In this document: one piece after another, positions 54,633-62,358 of the stretch | Layout: each line of letters starts with the position of its first letter | How positions within the stretch are numbered: the stretch's first letter is position 1 | Assembly: GCF_016909175.1 (NCBI RefSeq) | Contig: NZ_JAFBFI010000011.1 | Span: 62,001-126,000, forward strand | Direction: 5' to 3' | From: Peribacillus deserti | GTDB taxonomy: Bacteria > Bacillota > Bacilli > Bacillales > DSM-1321 | Length of the DNA stretch: 64,000 nucleotides | Notes under the pieces: model-generated | What the model saw: the letters and a program-made list of their open reading frames with translations, nothing else | The model's database searches: none | Told to the model about the DNA's origin: nothing | Translations under genes and position numbers: made by a program

Positions 54633-55384
54633 GGGTCTATGCTCCTCCTAATGGGCAAAAGAAAGGCGTTAAGAGAGTTGCCATATTGATCTTTCACTTC
54701 GAGGTTCAAGCCTTCTCCCTCTGTTTTAACATGGAATGATTGTGTATTTTGAAGTAGAATTTCGTGGCCTGAGCCATCAATTCTTCTTCTAATTTTATCT
54801 TGATATTTCTCAATCGTAATCGTTCTGTTTTTTACAAAAAGAGTTAAGGTGCTACCTGCTGCTGTCTGCATAGTAGAAGTTCTTATATCCCTATTAATCT
54901 GATGCAAAAATAGTTCCCATTCCATTTTATTGATGCTTTTTACTTCAAAGTCTTTTTTTAGAAAGATCATCCCTGTCAAGATTAAGGAAGCTAAAGTTGA
55001 TAAGATGACGACAGATAGCAGCATTTCAATCAGTGTAAAACCCTTCTCATTTTTCGCAAGATCACATAGTTCAACCTTCTTCTGACTTAAATTTATATAT
55101 TGAACACAGCCCTCCTGGTATAAAGGATAATCCGCACTTTCCTTCCATGTGACTGCGAATTCGATTCCATCCTTCTTAAGAACTCCAGTCGGCAGTTGAG
55201 AGATGCCGGCGGAGTCTGCTCTCAAAAGCTGTTCATCAAGAAGATGTCTTGCTGTCATGTAAATATACGCATTCTTTCTGTCTGTCTTTATTTGGACATA
55301 TAGAGGAATACAGGATGAAATCATAAAGCAAATAACCAGCAGTGCAGCTAAAAGTTCTGCATAAATATATCCATTATCCTTCAT
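54629..55384 (-). CDS. ComGE-ComGF fused reading frame (two minor pseudopilins)
   Basis: This is one uninterrupted 251-codon frame. Residues 1 to about 108 look like ComGE: prepilin-like start NGYIYAELLAALLVICFMIS with Gly at -1 and Glu at +5, then EQLLRADSAGISQLPTGVL. From about residue 110 a second canonical prepilin leader, KNEKGFTLIEMLLSVVI, begins a ComGF-like domain (EWELFLHQINRDIRTS, IRRRIDGSGHEILLQNTQSF). In B. subtilis comGE and comGF are separate overlapping genes. No in-frame ATG, GTG or TTG with an SD was found just before the second leader, so either the fusion is real or a frameshift hides a stop. Confidence 0.88.
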   Translation of the reverse strand: MKDNGYIYAELLAALLVICFMISSCIPLYVQIKTDRKNAYIYMTARHLLDEQLLRADSAGISQLPTGVLKKDGIEFAVTWKESADYPLYQEGCVQYINLSQKKVELCDLAKNEKGFTLIEMLLSVVILSTLASLILTGMIFLKKDFEVKSINKMEWELFLHQINRDIRTSTMQTAAGSTLTLFVKNRTITIEKYQDKIRRRIDGSGHEILLQNTQSFHVKTEGEGLNLEVKDQYGNSLNAFLLPIRRSIDP

Positions 55385-55850
55385 TTATATAAAATCTTCC
55401 TTTTCCAAGCATAAAATGGATCCTGCTTGTTTTTTTACCATGAATTATATAAAGCACGCCTGCTTTACTGATATTGCCCGAAGGTACAAAGTGAAATTTC
55501 AAGCCCATAGTACCAGGCAGGATATCAAGATGCTTTGGTATACCCTTTGTAAACACTTTTCCTGCAGGTGTTGAGCCGGTATAGGCATGTCCAGCGGAAT
55601 CTATGGTTATAAACAATAGCGTGCCATTGCTTATTGCATATTGCTGTCCATATTGTATATCGCTGGTAAATTGCTTGAGAAATAAACTGGTTTTGAAATC
55701 TTGATGAGTTTTAAAATTAAGCTGGCTGGAAATTGAAAGGATCATGAGGAATATAGAAAGGACAAAGAGCGATTCGATAAGTGTAAAGCCTTTTTCATTT
55801 GTGATGGTGAGCTTAAGATTCGTCTTCAGCAGGTGCCTCAGTTGCTTCAC
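55374..55850 (-). CDS. comGD: ComGD, minor pseudopilin
   Basis: This 158-residue type IV pilin-like protein has the prepilin motif NEKGFTLIESLFVLSIFLMI (cleavage after Gly, Glu at +5, hydrophobic helix). The extended cytoplasmic leader before it is about 20 residues. The start is GTG at 55848-55850, supported by an AGGAG SD six nt upstream. It overlaps comGC by 38 bp and the next frame by 11 bp. Confidence 0.92.
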   Translation of the reverse strand: MKQLRHLLKTNLKLTITNEKGFTLIESLFVLSIFLMILSISSQLNFKTHQDFKTSLFLKQFTSDIQYGQQYAISNGTLLFITIDSAGHAYTGSTPAGKVFTKGIPKHLDILPGTMGLKFHFVPSGNISKAGVLYIIHGKKTSRIHFMLGKGRFYINEG

Positions 55851-56124
55851 CGTTAGCTCCTATTATTACCGCTGTCCCATCCGGGCATGATTTTTGTTTT
55901 AGGTATTTTTCAGTCACTAACACGTCTATGTCTGAAGGAGGTGCATTATTGTCCAGTTCGTACGATTGAATCTGAGCATCGACCATTTTTAGAAAAGCCT
56001 GGCAGCCCTTTGAACGAACAGTGGTTTGATTTTTAGTAATATTAGGGATGGTAATAATTAATAGAACAGAAATAATCAGCAGAACAATCATCATTTCAAT
56101 AAGGGTAAATCCTTTCTCATTCAT
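55813..56124 (-). CDS. comGC: ComGC, major competence pseudopilin
   Basis: This is the main subunit of the transformation pilus, processed by ComC. The N terminus MNEKGFTLIEMMIVLLIISV is a textbook prepilin leader and helix. Two Cys residues (KGCQAFL, QKSCPDG) could form the disulfide needed for assembly. I chose the ATG at 56122-56124 (103 residues); an in-frame TTG three codons upstream is too close to the SD. The C terminus is Glu/Ala-rich. Confidence 0.95.
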   Translation of the reverse strand: MNEKGFTLIEMMIVLLIISVLLIITIPNITKNQTTVRSKGCQAFLKMVDAQIQSYELDNNAPPSDIDVLVTEKYLKQKSCPDGTAVIIGANGEATEAPAEDES

Positions 56125-56139
56125 AGTGTGCAATCTCCT

Positions 56140-57171
56140 TTATAAACTGTTTAATAAGGAATACATAGGCAAAAGAACAGCCATATAAATGCTGACGATT
56201 AATAAACCGACAATAGCAAACAAGGCTGGCTGGACAACCTTTAAATAGGACTCTATTCTTTCTTCGAGCACCGATAGCAGTTTTTTGCTGTAATATGAAA
56301 GCTCTTGATCTAGTTTTCCATATTTTTGCCCGCTTGCTGTAATGGTTGCTAAATTGTTTTCAAAATAAGGCAGAGTGCTTAGAATACTTTCAAGCGATCT
56401 CCCTTTGGTTAATTCATGTTGAATGTTCTCACAAACTCTCTGATAAAATGGCTGCTGACCCGACATTGAAAATAAATGAAAACTTTCATTAATGGAAAGC
56501 CCGCCGGCGAGCAGACCGCTAAGCTGACTGGCAAAGAACTGAGTGGTGAAAATCCGTATAAATCGGCCTGCAACAGGTATTTTTAACTTGAGAGACATTT
56601 GTTTAAGAGGGCATAGTTTTCTGTACCAAAGCAAGTAGTACATTCCTGATAAAAAAATGAGAAGCAGCGTTATCAAGGGAAGTTTTTTTAGGAAATGTGA
56701 AAAGGAGGAAATTATCTTGAGGTAAGTATTGCCCGATGGGTTCATCGATGCAAATAATGTCTCAAACTTAGGAAGAAGAAGATTTTCAAATCCATAAAAT
56801 ACAAGAAGAACAAAAAGGAGCAAAAACAGAGGGTATAAAACGAGCTTTTTCATTTTTTCAACTTCTATACTTCTTTTTAACCAGAAACCACCCGCTTCCT
56901 TTAAACTTTTTGATAGCATCCCATGCTGTTCTGAAAAATAGACATAGCTTGTCATGTTTCTCTGAAAATGAAGGGCTTCAAGTACCGAATAAAAGGGACT
57001 GCCTTCTTTTAGAAGCTTGAGGGCATAGTCAAGATCTTTTGCCTTTTTACTGTTCTTATTCAGCTGAACAAATGTTAGGGCATGGGATAATGAATAGCCA
57101 AGCTCCAGCAGTTCACCAAGTTCAATCAAAAATCCTGCCTGTTCTTTCACAGGCCACTTACTGATTTTCAT
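56140..57171 (-). CDS. comGB: ComGB, inner-membrane platform protein of the competence pilus
   Basis: This GspF/PilC-family protein organises pseudopilus assembly with ComGA. It has 343 residues, with three transmembrane helices (about residues 110-130, 155-180 and 312-335). The duplicated cytoplasmic domains are visible: FLIELGELLELGYSLSHALT in the first and TQFFASQLSGLLAGGLSIN in the second. It overlaps comGA by 14 bp. Confidence 0.94.
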   Translation of the reverse strand: MKISKWPVKEQAGFLIELGELLELGYSLSHALTFVQLNKNSKKAKDLDYALKLLKEGSPFYSVLEALHFQRNMTSYVYFSEQHGMLSKSLKEAGGFWLKRSIEVEKMKKLVLYPLFLLLFVLLVFYGFENLLLPKFETLFASMNPSGNTYLKIISSFSHFLKKLPLITLLLIFLSGMYYLLWYRKLCPLKQMSLKLKIPVAGRFIRIFTTQFFASQLSGLLAGGLSINESFHLFSMSGQQPFYQRVCENIQHELTKGRSLESILSTLPYFENNLATITASGQKYGKLDQELSYYSKKLLSVLEERIESYLKVVQPALFAIVGLLIVSIYMAVLLPMYSLLNSL

Positions 57172-58228
57172 ATTCGTACACCCACCGGTAAAATTCTCTC
57201 TCCTCCACGTATCCGAGAGCTACAGCCTTATTAATTTCATCCTTTAATACCCGGAATCCTTTGGAGCTGCTTTTCCCTTTTGCTTCTGCAAAAACCGCCG
57301 CTAAATTCTTTCCATACAAGAGCTCATATACACTTGCTCTTGGTTTCCTGAAGCGGCTGCTGCATGTTTTTTTACAGGCTCCTCCACAGGATGGACATGT
57401 GAGTTCTAAAAGCCTCTGGGCAGTCACCCCGATTAGCGTCTGCTGGACCTCCTGAAGACTCACACCAAATTCTAGAAGTCTGTAAACCGCGCCTTTTGTA
57501 TCTCTTGTATGCATCGTGGAGAGTATTAAGTGCCCGGTAAGAGCTGCTCTAACGGCAATTTTCGCTGTTTCTGCATCCCGTATTTCGCCCACCATAATGA
57601 TGTCGGGATCATGCCGAAGAGCTGCCTTTAAACCAACAGAATAGGTAATGCCGGCTTTTTCATTGATTTGAACCTGAAGGGCTTGTTCGGAATGGTTTTC
57701 AATCGGATCCTCTAGAGTGATGACATTGCGGTTAATAAATTCAGAAGCATGATTTAATAAAGAGTATAACGTGGTCGTCTTGCCGCTTCCAGTCGGGCCA
57801 GTGAAAATGAGTAATCCATGAGAATGTTTTAATAAGGCCATAAGCTTGGAAACTGTTTTAGGGAAGAGCGACATTTGATCAAGCGGGAGAATCTGCTGCT
57901 GGGGAATGAGGCGTATGACTAAGCTCTCTGTGTTTGCAGTCGGAAGCGTCGAAAAACGCAGGCCGACCTGTGTGCTGTCAATTGTTACAGAAAATGAACC
58001 ACTTTGGGGCCTTCTTTTTTCGCCAATATCCATGGAGGCTAAAAACTTAAAATGGGAGAGCAGCCTTAGAGCATGCTTGTGCGGGAGTACTTCATAGTGG
58101 ATTAAGTGATTTGCAATTCTTAGCTGTACCTGGAAATCATCTTTCCGGGGGATAATATGAATGTCTGAGGCCTGCTGTCGTAAGCCAGCGGTCAATATCC
58201 GATCGGCTGTTATTTCAATAGGCTCCAA
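57158..58228 (-). CDS. comGA: ComGA, competence pilus assembly ATPase
   Basis: This GspE/PilB-type ATPase is needed for DNA uptake. Seen are QASDIHIIPRKDD at the N terminus, Walker A LLIFTGPTGSGKTTTLYSLL (near residue 135), the Asp box VITLEDPIE, Walker B DPDIIMVGEIRDAETAKIAV and the His box LSTMHTRD, plus four Cys of a zinc-type site (TCPSCGGACKKTC). I chose TTG at 58226-58228, 8 nt from AAGGAAGG, so the protein starts EPIEITADRIL after the initiator (356 residues). ComK control is expected, but only imperfect AT boxes were seen upstream. Confidence 0.94.
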   Translation of the reverse strand: MEPIEITADRILTAGLRQQASDIHIIPRKDDFQVQLRIANHLIHYEVLPHKHALRLLSHFKFLASMDIGEKRRPQSGSFSVTIDSTQVGLRFSTLPTANTESLVIRLIPQQQILPLDQMSLFPKTVSKLMALLKHSHGLLIFTGPTGSGKTTTLYSLLNHASEFINRNVITLEDPIENHSEQALQVQINEKAGITYSVGLKAALRHDPDIIMVGEIRDAETAKIAVRAALTGHLILSTMHTRDTKGAVYRLLEFGVSLQEVQQTLIGVTAQRLLELTCPSCGGACKKTCSSRFRKPRASVYELLYGKNLAAVFAEAKGKSSSKGFRVLKDEINKAVALGYVEEREFYRWVYEYENQ

Positions 58229-58391
58229 TAATACCACCTTCCTTTCTTGTTAATAGTATTTCGACATAATTGGATAAATACCTGCAGATTTCTTCCTTTA
58301 TTTTTTAATTTTTTCAAAATACTAATTTTTCTACGTATAAAAATATGAGAATTAAAATTTCCTGTTTGATTACATCCGAAATCCCGGATGA

Positions 58392-58397
58392 TATAAT
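58392..58397 (+). promoter_or_regulatory. Extended -10 promoter of the DUF2626 gene
   Basis: TGATATAAT at 58389-58397 is an extended -10 (TGN-TATAAT). A TTGATT lies upstream but at an over-long 20-bp spacing. A dyad ATCCG-AAATCC-CGGAT lies directly before the -10. Confidence 0.5.
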
Positions 58398-58518
58398 GTA
58401 ATTGTTTTCATTTTCTCCCAGCATCATTACGAGTGGCGGCAAACTATTCTTTACATTCAATATCTTGTTAATTTATAATAATTTAGGAAATACCGTTATG
58501 GACAAAGGAGGGGAACAC

Positions 58519-58764
58519 ATGGAGCGTATGTATAGAGTACTTGGCTTCTGGACAGGTATCTTCGCAATCTTCTTCTATATGGGAGACATGCCAACAGCAG
58601 CTTTGCTATTTTTCGGTCAAACTGGATTCTTTGTTTTATTAAGTTACTTAAAATTATCAGAACGTATGTACATTTATGTTTTTGGAGCATACCTTACAGT
58701 CTTTTTCGCTGGATTTACCTATTGGACAACTTTTATGATGACACCTGGGGCCGGCGGGCATTAA
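58519..58764 (+). CDS. yqgY: DUF2626 family small membrane protein (YqgY)
   Basis: This 81-residue protein has three hydrophobic helices (about residues 7-22, 25-43 and 51-72). It matches the DUF2626 family found next to comGA in Bacillus (YqgY), whose function is unknown. I chose the ATG at 58519 because AAAGGAGGGG lies at ideal spacing; upstream in-frame ATGs have no SD. It is divergent from comGA and ends at its own terminator. Confidence 0.88.
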   Translation: MERMYRVLGFWTGIFAIFFYMGDMPTAALLFFGQTGFFVLLSYLKLSERMYIYVFGAYLTVFFAGFTYWTTFMMTPGAGGH

Positions 58765-58775
58765 TACGAATACTT

Positions 58776-58807
58776 AACCCATGAAACTCAGGTTTCATGG
58801 GTTTTTC
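58776..58807 (+). terminator. Intrinsic terminator of yqgY
   Basis: AACCCATGAAAC (58776-58787) pairs perfectly with 58792-58803 around TCAG, followed by T residues on the plus strand. The right arm overlaps the 3' end of the convergent methyltransferase gene. Confidence 0.88.
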
Positions 58808-59921
58808 CATTTTCGTTTTCAGTGAACAAAACGTTTCTTTTATCTTCAAGCCCCTTTAACTGAAGATCAACTCTGAAGAAAGAACTGATGCCGCCGGGAA
58901 TCAATAAATCCCTGATGGCTCTGTTCCTCTTGCTTTTTTCAGTAAAAGGATTGGGATCATAATGTTCTTCCAGTTCTTTCAGGATGCCAAGCTGCAGCAG
59001 AAACTCATCCTGTCTTAGTAAATATTCTTGAATGAATCCCCGGCTTTTTAAATAACTGCTTAACGCTGAAAAGTGAATATGTGAGGTAATGTCCATTTCT
59101 CCCGGTTTTTCCAAAACATCTTCAATCATTTCATGCTTATAATAACCCCTGAGGCTTCCCCTTCGGTGCTGCGGGAGCTCCCATTCATCGTGGGTATATC
59201 CATAATCCATCGTAACCATTAAACCCTTTGTAAGTATACCTGCTATCTTTTCCAGGTACTCCAGCATAGGAAGCGGGATTTCCAGCCGCTGCTTTTCCTG
59301 TAATACCAATTTTTCATTTTCTAAATAGCTTATTATTTCGCTATTTTCCAGAGGTACGAGGTGCTCGGCAAGATCATTCCCGCTGGAGTTGCAGCTAACC
59401 ATAACTTCAAACAGCCTGCCGCGATACATTTCTATTACATGCACAGGAAACGCGTCAAAAAACTCGTTTGAAAAAACGATTCCCTCTATCTGTCCTAGTT
59501 CCTCAATTGTGCTGACTATCTGCACATGTTCAAAAGAACTTAAGCAGTCCTGCTGCAGCTTTTGATGAAAAGGGCTCGTTTCCACTATATAATAAACTGT
59601 TTTACTATACAGCTCCGGGTCCGTCTGCTTAATAGATTCTAAAATATGGCGTGCAAGCTTGCCGGTACCTCCGCCAAGCTCACAGATCACTGGAGTTAAA
59701 CCGCTTGTATGGAACAGCTTGCAAAACCACTTTCCAAGCAGAGTTCCTAGAACATCCGAGAGATTGACGGAAGTATAAAAATCGCCCTGCTTCCCAATTT
59801 TCTCTCCGTCTTTCATATAGTATCCAAAGTGAGGGTCATAAAGAGCCATCTTCATATAATCGCTATATGTAATGAACTGGATTTCCTGTCTACGAATCTT
59901 CTCTTTTATTAAATGAAGCAT
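58788..59921 (-). CDS. MidA-family SAM-dependent methyltransferase
   Basis: This 377-residue protein belongs to the family of mitochondrial MidA/NDUFAF7 (protein arginine methyltransferase-like). It shows the start MALYDPHFGYYMKDGEKIG, GDFYTSVNLSDVLGTLLGKW, the SAM motif ICELGGGTGKLARHILESI (about residue 81), and VFSNEFFDAFPVHVIEM. The bacterial substrate is not known. Its start lies 20 bp after the MBL-fold gene, with which it probably forms an operon. Confidence 0.88.
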   Translation of the reverse strand: MLHLIKEKIRRQEIQFITYSDYMKMALYDPHFGYYMKDGEKIGKQGDFYTSVNLSDVLGTLLGKWFCKLFHTSGLTPVICELGGGTGKLARHILESIKQTDPELYSKTVYYIVETSPFHQKLQQDCLSSFEHVQIVSTIEELGQIEGIVFSNEFFDAFPVHVIEMYRGRLFEVMVSCNSSGNDLAEHLVPLENSEIISYLENEKLVLQEKQRLEIPLPMLEYLEKIAGILTKGLMVTMDYGYTHDEWELPQHRRGSLRGYYKHEMIEDVLEKPGEMDITSHIHFSALSSYLKSRGFIQEYLLRQDEFLLQLGILKELEEHYDPNPFTEKSKRNRAIRDLLIPGGISSFFRVDLQLKGLEDKRNVLFTENENGKTHET

Positions 59922-59941
59922 GATTTCCCCCAGATACTCTT

Positions 59942-60571
59942 CTATACAAGAAAAGGATTTTCCCTGCTTTCTTCTCTGATGGTTGTGGCCGGCCCATGGC
60001 CAGATAAAACTACAGTATTATTTGGCAGAGTCAGCAGCTTTGTTTTAATGCTTTGAATCAGCTGTTTATGATTTCCGCCTGGAAGATCGGTTCTTCCAAT
60101 GCTTCTGTTAAATAAGGCATCCCCAGAAAATACTGCTCCTAATTCTTTAAAATAATAAGATACACTGCCAGGTGAATGTCCCGGTGTTTCAAGCAATTCA
60201 AATTCAAATCCTTTGACCGTCAGCTTTTGTTCCCCTTTTACGATATTTTCTGCCGGGCTTAGCTTCAGCGGGCTGCTCGGTGTAAACAATTTTGATCCAT
60301 TTAAGCTTGGATCGATCAGCCAGTCTGCTTCCTTTTCATGGATATATGCCTGAATTTTGTATTGCTTTCTTATATCATCTAAAGCTCCGATATGATCAAG
60401 GTGGGCATGGGTCAGCAGGACCGCCTTTGGGATCAGCTCTTTTTGAGAAATAAAGCTGATAAGTTTTTCAGATTCATCCCCTGGATCAAATATCAGGCAT
60501 TCTTTTTGTCTATTAACCAGTATATAACAGTTTGTTTGAAAGCTTCCTAAAGGCAGCTGGAACCATTTCAT
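59942..60571 (-). CDS. yqgX: Metallo-beta-lactamase-fold hydrolase (YqgX)
   Basis: This glyoxalase II-type metallohydrolase has the motif LTHAHLDHIGALDDI (HxHxDH), GHSPGSVSYYF and VFSGDALFNRSIGRTDLPGG, then LSGHGPATTI supplying the last metal ligand. It has 209 residues from the ATG at 60569-60571 (SD GGAGG). A longer frame from 60685 has a spurious hydrophobic leader. B. subtilis YqgX is linked to bacillithiol-dependent methylglyoxal breakdown; that role is assumed here by homology. Confidence 0.9.
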   Translation of the reverse strand: MKWFQLPLGSFQTNCYILVNRQKECLIFDPGDESEKLISFISQKELIPKAVLLTHAHLDHIGALDDIRKQYKIQAYIHEKEADWLIDPSLNGSKLFTPSSPLKLSPAENIVKGEQKLTVKGFEFELLETPGHSPGSVSYYFKELGAVFSGDALFNRSIGRTDLPGGNHKQLIQSIKTKLLTLPNNTVVLSGHGPATTIREESRENPFLV

Positions 60572-60906
60572 TGCTATCATCCTCCGCATTTTGCTATGTA
60601 TCCTTAACATTAAACATGCCGAAATCAAAATGCAAGAGATTGAAGCAGCAAACATATCATTTCCGTTTTCATTTCCAGCTGTCATGGTATAGATAGAAAA
60701 AGGTTAATGTGGTATCTGTGCATGACGGAAACGCTTTCTAATGCAAAGGTATACTGCTCGATTTAACCTCGACAAATATTTAAAAAACCATTAAAATAAT
60801 AACGAATGCAATTTTCTCTACATATTTTTAGTAGAATTACCGTCAATTGGATATTGGCAGTTGTTTAGTAAGTTTCTTCACATATATACAACAAGGGGGC
60901 TTAAAG
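60572..60906. other. Divergent intergenic region between yqgX and the DUF2759 gene
   Basis: These 335 bp hold a candidate promoter for the plus-strand gene (60769-60797). Nothing else was recognised; the yqgX promoter is not evident. Confidence 0.5.
60769..60797 (+). promoter_or_regulatory. Candidate sigma-A promoter of the DUF2759 gene
   Basis: TCGACA (60769-60774) and TAAAAT (60792-60797) are separated by 17 bp, each one mismatch from consensus, about 110 bp upstream of the start codon. Confidence 0.5.
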
Positions 60907-61080
60907 ATGGGTTTATCAATAATTTTTGCGCTAGTGACAATTCTTGCAGTATTAGGTCTTTTTAGTTCTTTGAAAAACAAAAATCTAATGGGTATTATAT
61001 TTGCAGCAGGTTCAGTTGCCGTATTTGGATGGTTTACAGTAATGACTGTTTTAAATCATGGCTACCCAGCTGGACACTAA
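60907..61080 (+). CDS. DUF2759 family small membrane protein
   Basis: This 57-residue protein has two hydrophobic helices (about residues 3-18 and 26-47, with AAGSVAVFGWFTVMTVLNHG). It looks like the DUF2759 family, conserved at this position in Bacillus (probably YqgW), with no known function. I chose the ATG at 60907 with an AAGGGGG SD. It is a single-gene unit between a promoter and a terminator. Confidence 0.82.
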   Translation: MGLSIIFALVTILAVLGLFSSLKNKNLMGIIFAAGSVAVFGWFTVMTVLNHGYPAGH

Positions 61081-61087
61081 TAGTAAT

Positions 61088-61125
61088 AAAGAAAAACCTC
61101 GCATTTGCCGAGGTTTTTCTTATTT
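61088..61125. terminator. Bidirectional intrinsic terminator
   Basis: AAGAAAAACCTCG (61089-61101) pairs with 61109-61121 around a 7-nt loop. T-rich tracts on both strands let it serve the DUF2759 gene and the convergent lipoprotein gene. Confidence 0.85.
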
Positions 61126-61134
61126 AAAAAAGTC

Positions 61135-62232
61135 TTAGAGAAGGTTATAGATTTTTTTGCTTCTCATATTTATTATTTTTTCTAATCTATTTCCGATCAG
61201 GCACCAGTCGGCATCAGGTGACAGCTGGATCAGCTCATTTGGGATGTTTTTCAAAATGGTCTCGCTTTCCCCTGTTTTCCAATTATATTGTATCAGCCGA
61301 AAACTATCCTTCCCTTCCTCATCAACCCTCGGAACAACTGCTGCAAAAATATTCTTTTTTTCACTAATGCCTGTTTGGGGCAGCGTCCAGCCTGAGGCAT
61401 TCTCTAAAAGGGGCACTTCAAAGGAATGGCTGTTTTTTAGGCTTCTATTGTAGAAGGTGTACTTTCCTTCATCTTCTGAAATCATTTCCAGTGTAACGAG
61501 CACATTCTCTTTCTGTTTAAATTCAATAACATGTTCCTTCAGCACTCTTTTTTCTTGTTCCGATATATCATCTATGATTAATGGAGCTGATTGACCGGAC
61601 GTCTTCCTGTCCCACGCAAGATAGAGGAATTTTTCTTTCGAATGCCATTGTGGGAAGGGCTGAGCAGTGTTTAATTCCTCCGCTGTATATAATGCTGAAT
61701 CTACCACATAGCACCTAAAGCTCCAATCCTCAGCAAACGTAGTGACTAAAAATTGATCTTGGTTAAATGAATTCCATTCAATATGAATTTCTGCCGATGG
61801 AAGAGCTAATGTATAAAGCTTGCTGCCATCGGATCTAAGTACAGTTATTTCTGCTTTTTCATTGGAAACAGATGAGTGAATAATCAATCTGGATTGGTCA
61901 GGATTTATATAAACAGAAGAGATGGCGGATGGACTTTCATAAAGGGTTGTCTGCGAACCAGACCTTACATTCATTTTTTTCAATAGAGTCTGTGTACCCT
62001 GCAGGGCAGTGAATACAATTTCGTCATCATTGATCCAGCCTGCAATTTTGTCGACTTTTATATGTCCAGCGGTAATTTTTTGAGGAATAAACTCAGTTTT
62101 ACTGGAGGAATGGCCATTGGTTTTAGGAATTTTTTCAGGTTCTTTTTCAACAGAAGAACTGAATTGACAGCCTGTAACAATAAGACTTGTACTGAGCGCC
62201 AGTATGGATACATTTTTCCATGAACCCTTCAA
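61135..62232 (-). CDS. yqgU: YqgU-like lipoprotein with beta-propeller-like repeats
   Basis: This is a predicted lipoprotein. The signal peptide ends in the lipobox LIVTGC (Cys22), followed by a charged linker. The 365-residue body has repeated strand patterns such as GWINDDEIVFTALQGTQTLL, PSAISSVYINPDQSRLIIHS and LPQTGISEKKNIFAAVVP, suggesting a TolB/WD40-type propeller. It matches B. subtilis YqgU by position and size. The function is unknown. Confidence 0.85.
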   Translation of the reverse strand: MKGSWKNVSILALSTSLIVTGCQFSSSVEKEPEKIPKTNGHSSSKTEFIPQKITAGHIKVDKIAGWINDDEIVFTALQGTQTLLKKMNVRSGSQTTLYESPSAISSVYINPDQSRLIIHSSVSNEKAEITVLRSDGSKLYTLALPSAEIHIEWNSFNQDQFLVTTFAEDWSFRCYVVDSALYTAEELNTAQPFPQWHSKEKFLYLAWDRKTSGQSAPLIIDDISEQEKRVLKEHVIEFKQKENVLVTLEMISEDEGKYTFYNRSLKNSHSFEVPLLENASGWTLPQTGISEKKNIFAAVVPRVDEEGKDSFRLIQYNWKTGESETILKNIPNELIQLSPDADWCLIGNRLEKIINMRSKKIYNLL

Positions 62233-62312
62233 CTCCCTTTCACCCCCAAATAATGAACGATAAAGCTCTTTCTTTAATTATATAGGAAAAGGCCGATAAT
62301 CATAATGAGAAT

Positions 62313-62341
62313 TTAAAAAAAGAATCGGCTGCCGCCGACTC
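62313..62341 (-). terminator. Intrinsic terminator of the LTA-synthase-like gene
   Basis: GAATCGGC (62322-62329) pairs with 62334-62341 (one wobble) around TGCC, followed on the minus strand by seven T residues. Confidence 0.85.
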
Positions 62342-62358
62342 TAAATGAAGTGCCATTT

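Noticed and set aside
58238-58390. ComK boxes upstream of comGA
   Set aside because: AT-rich tracts such as AAAATTAGTATTTT approach the AAAA-N5-TTTT pattern, but spacing or a base is off, and no pair at a standard distance was found.
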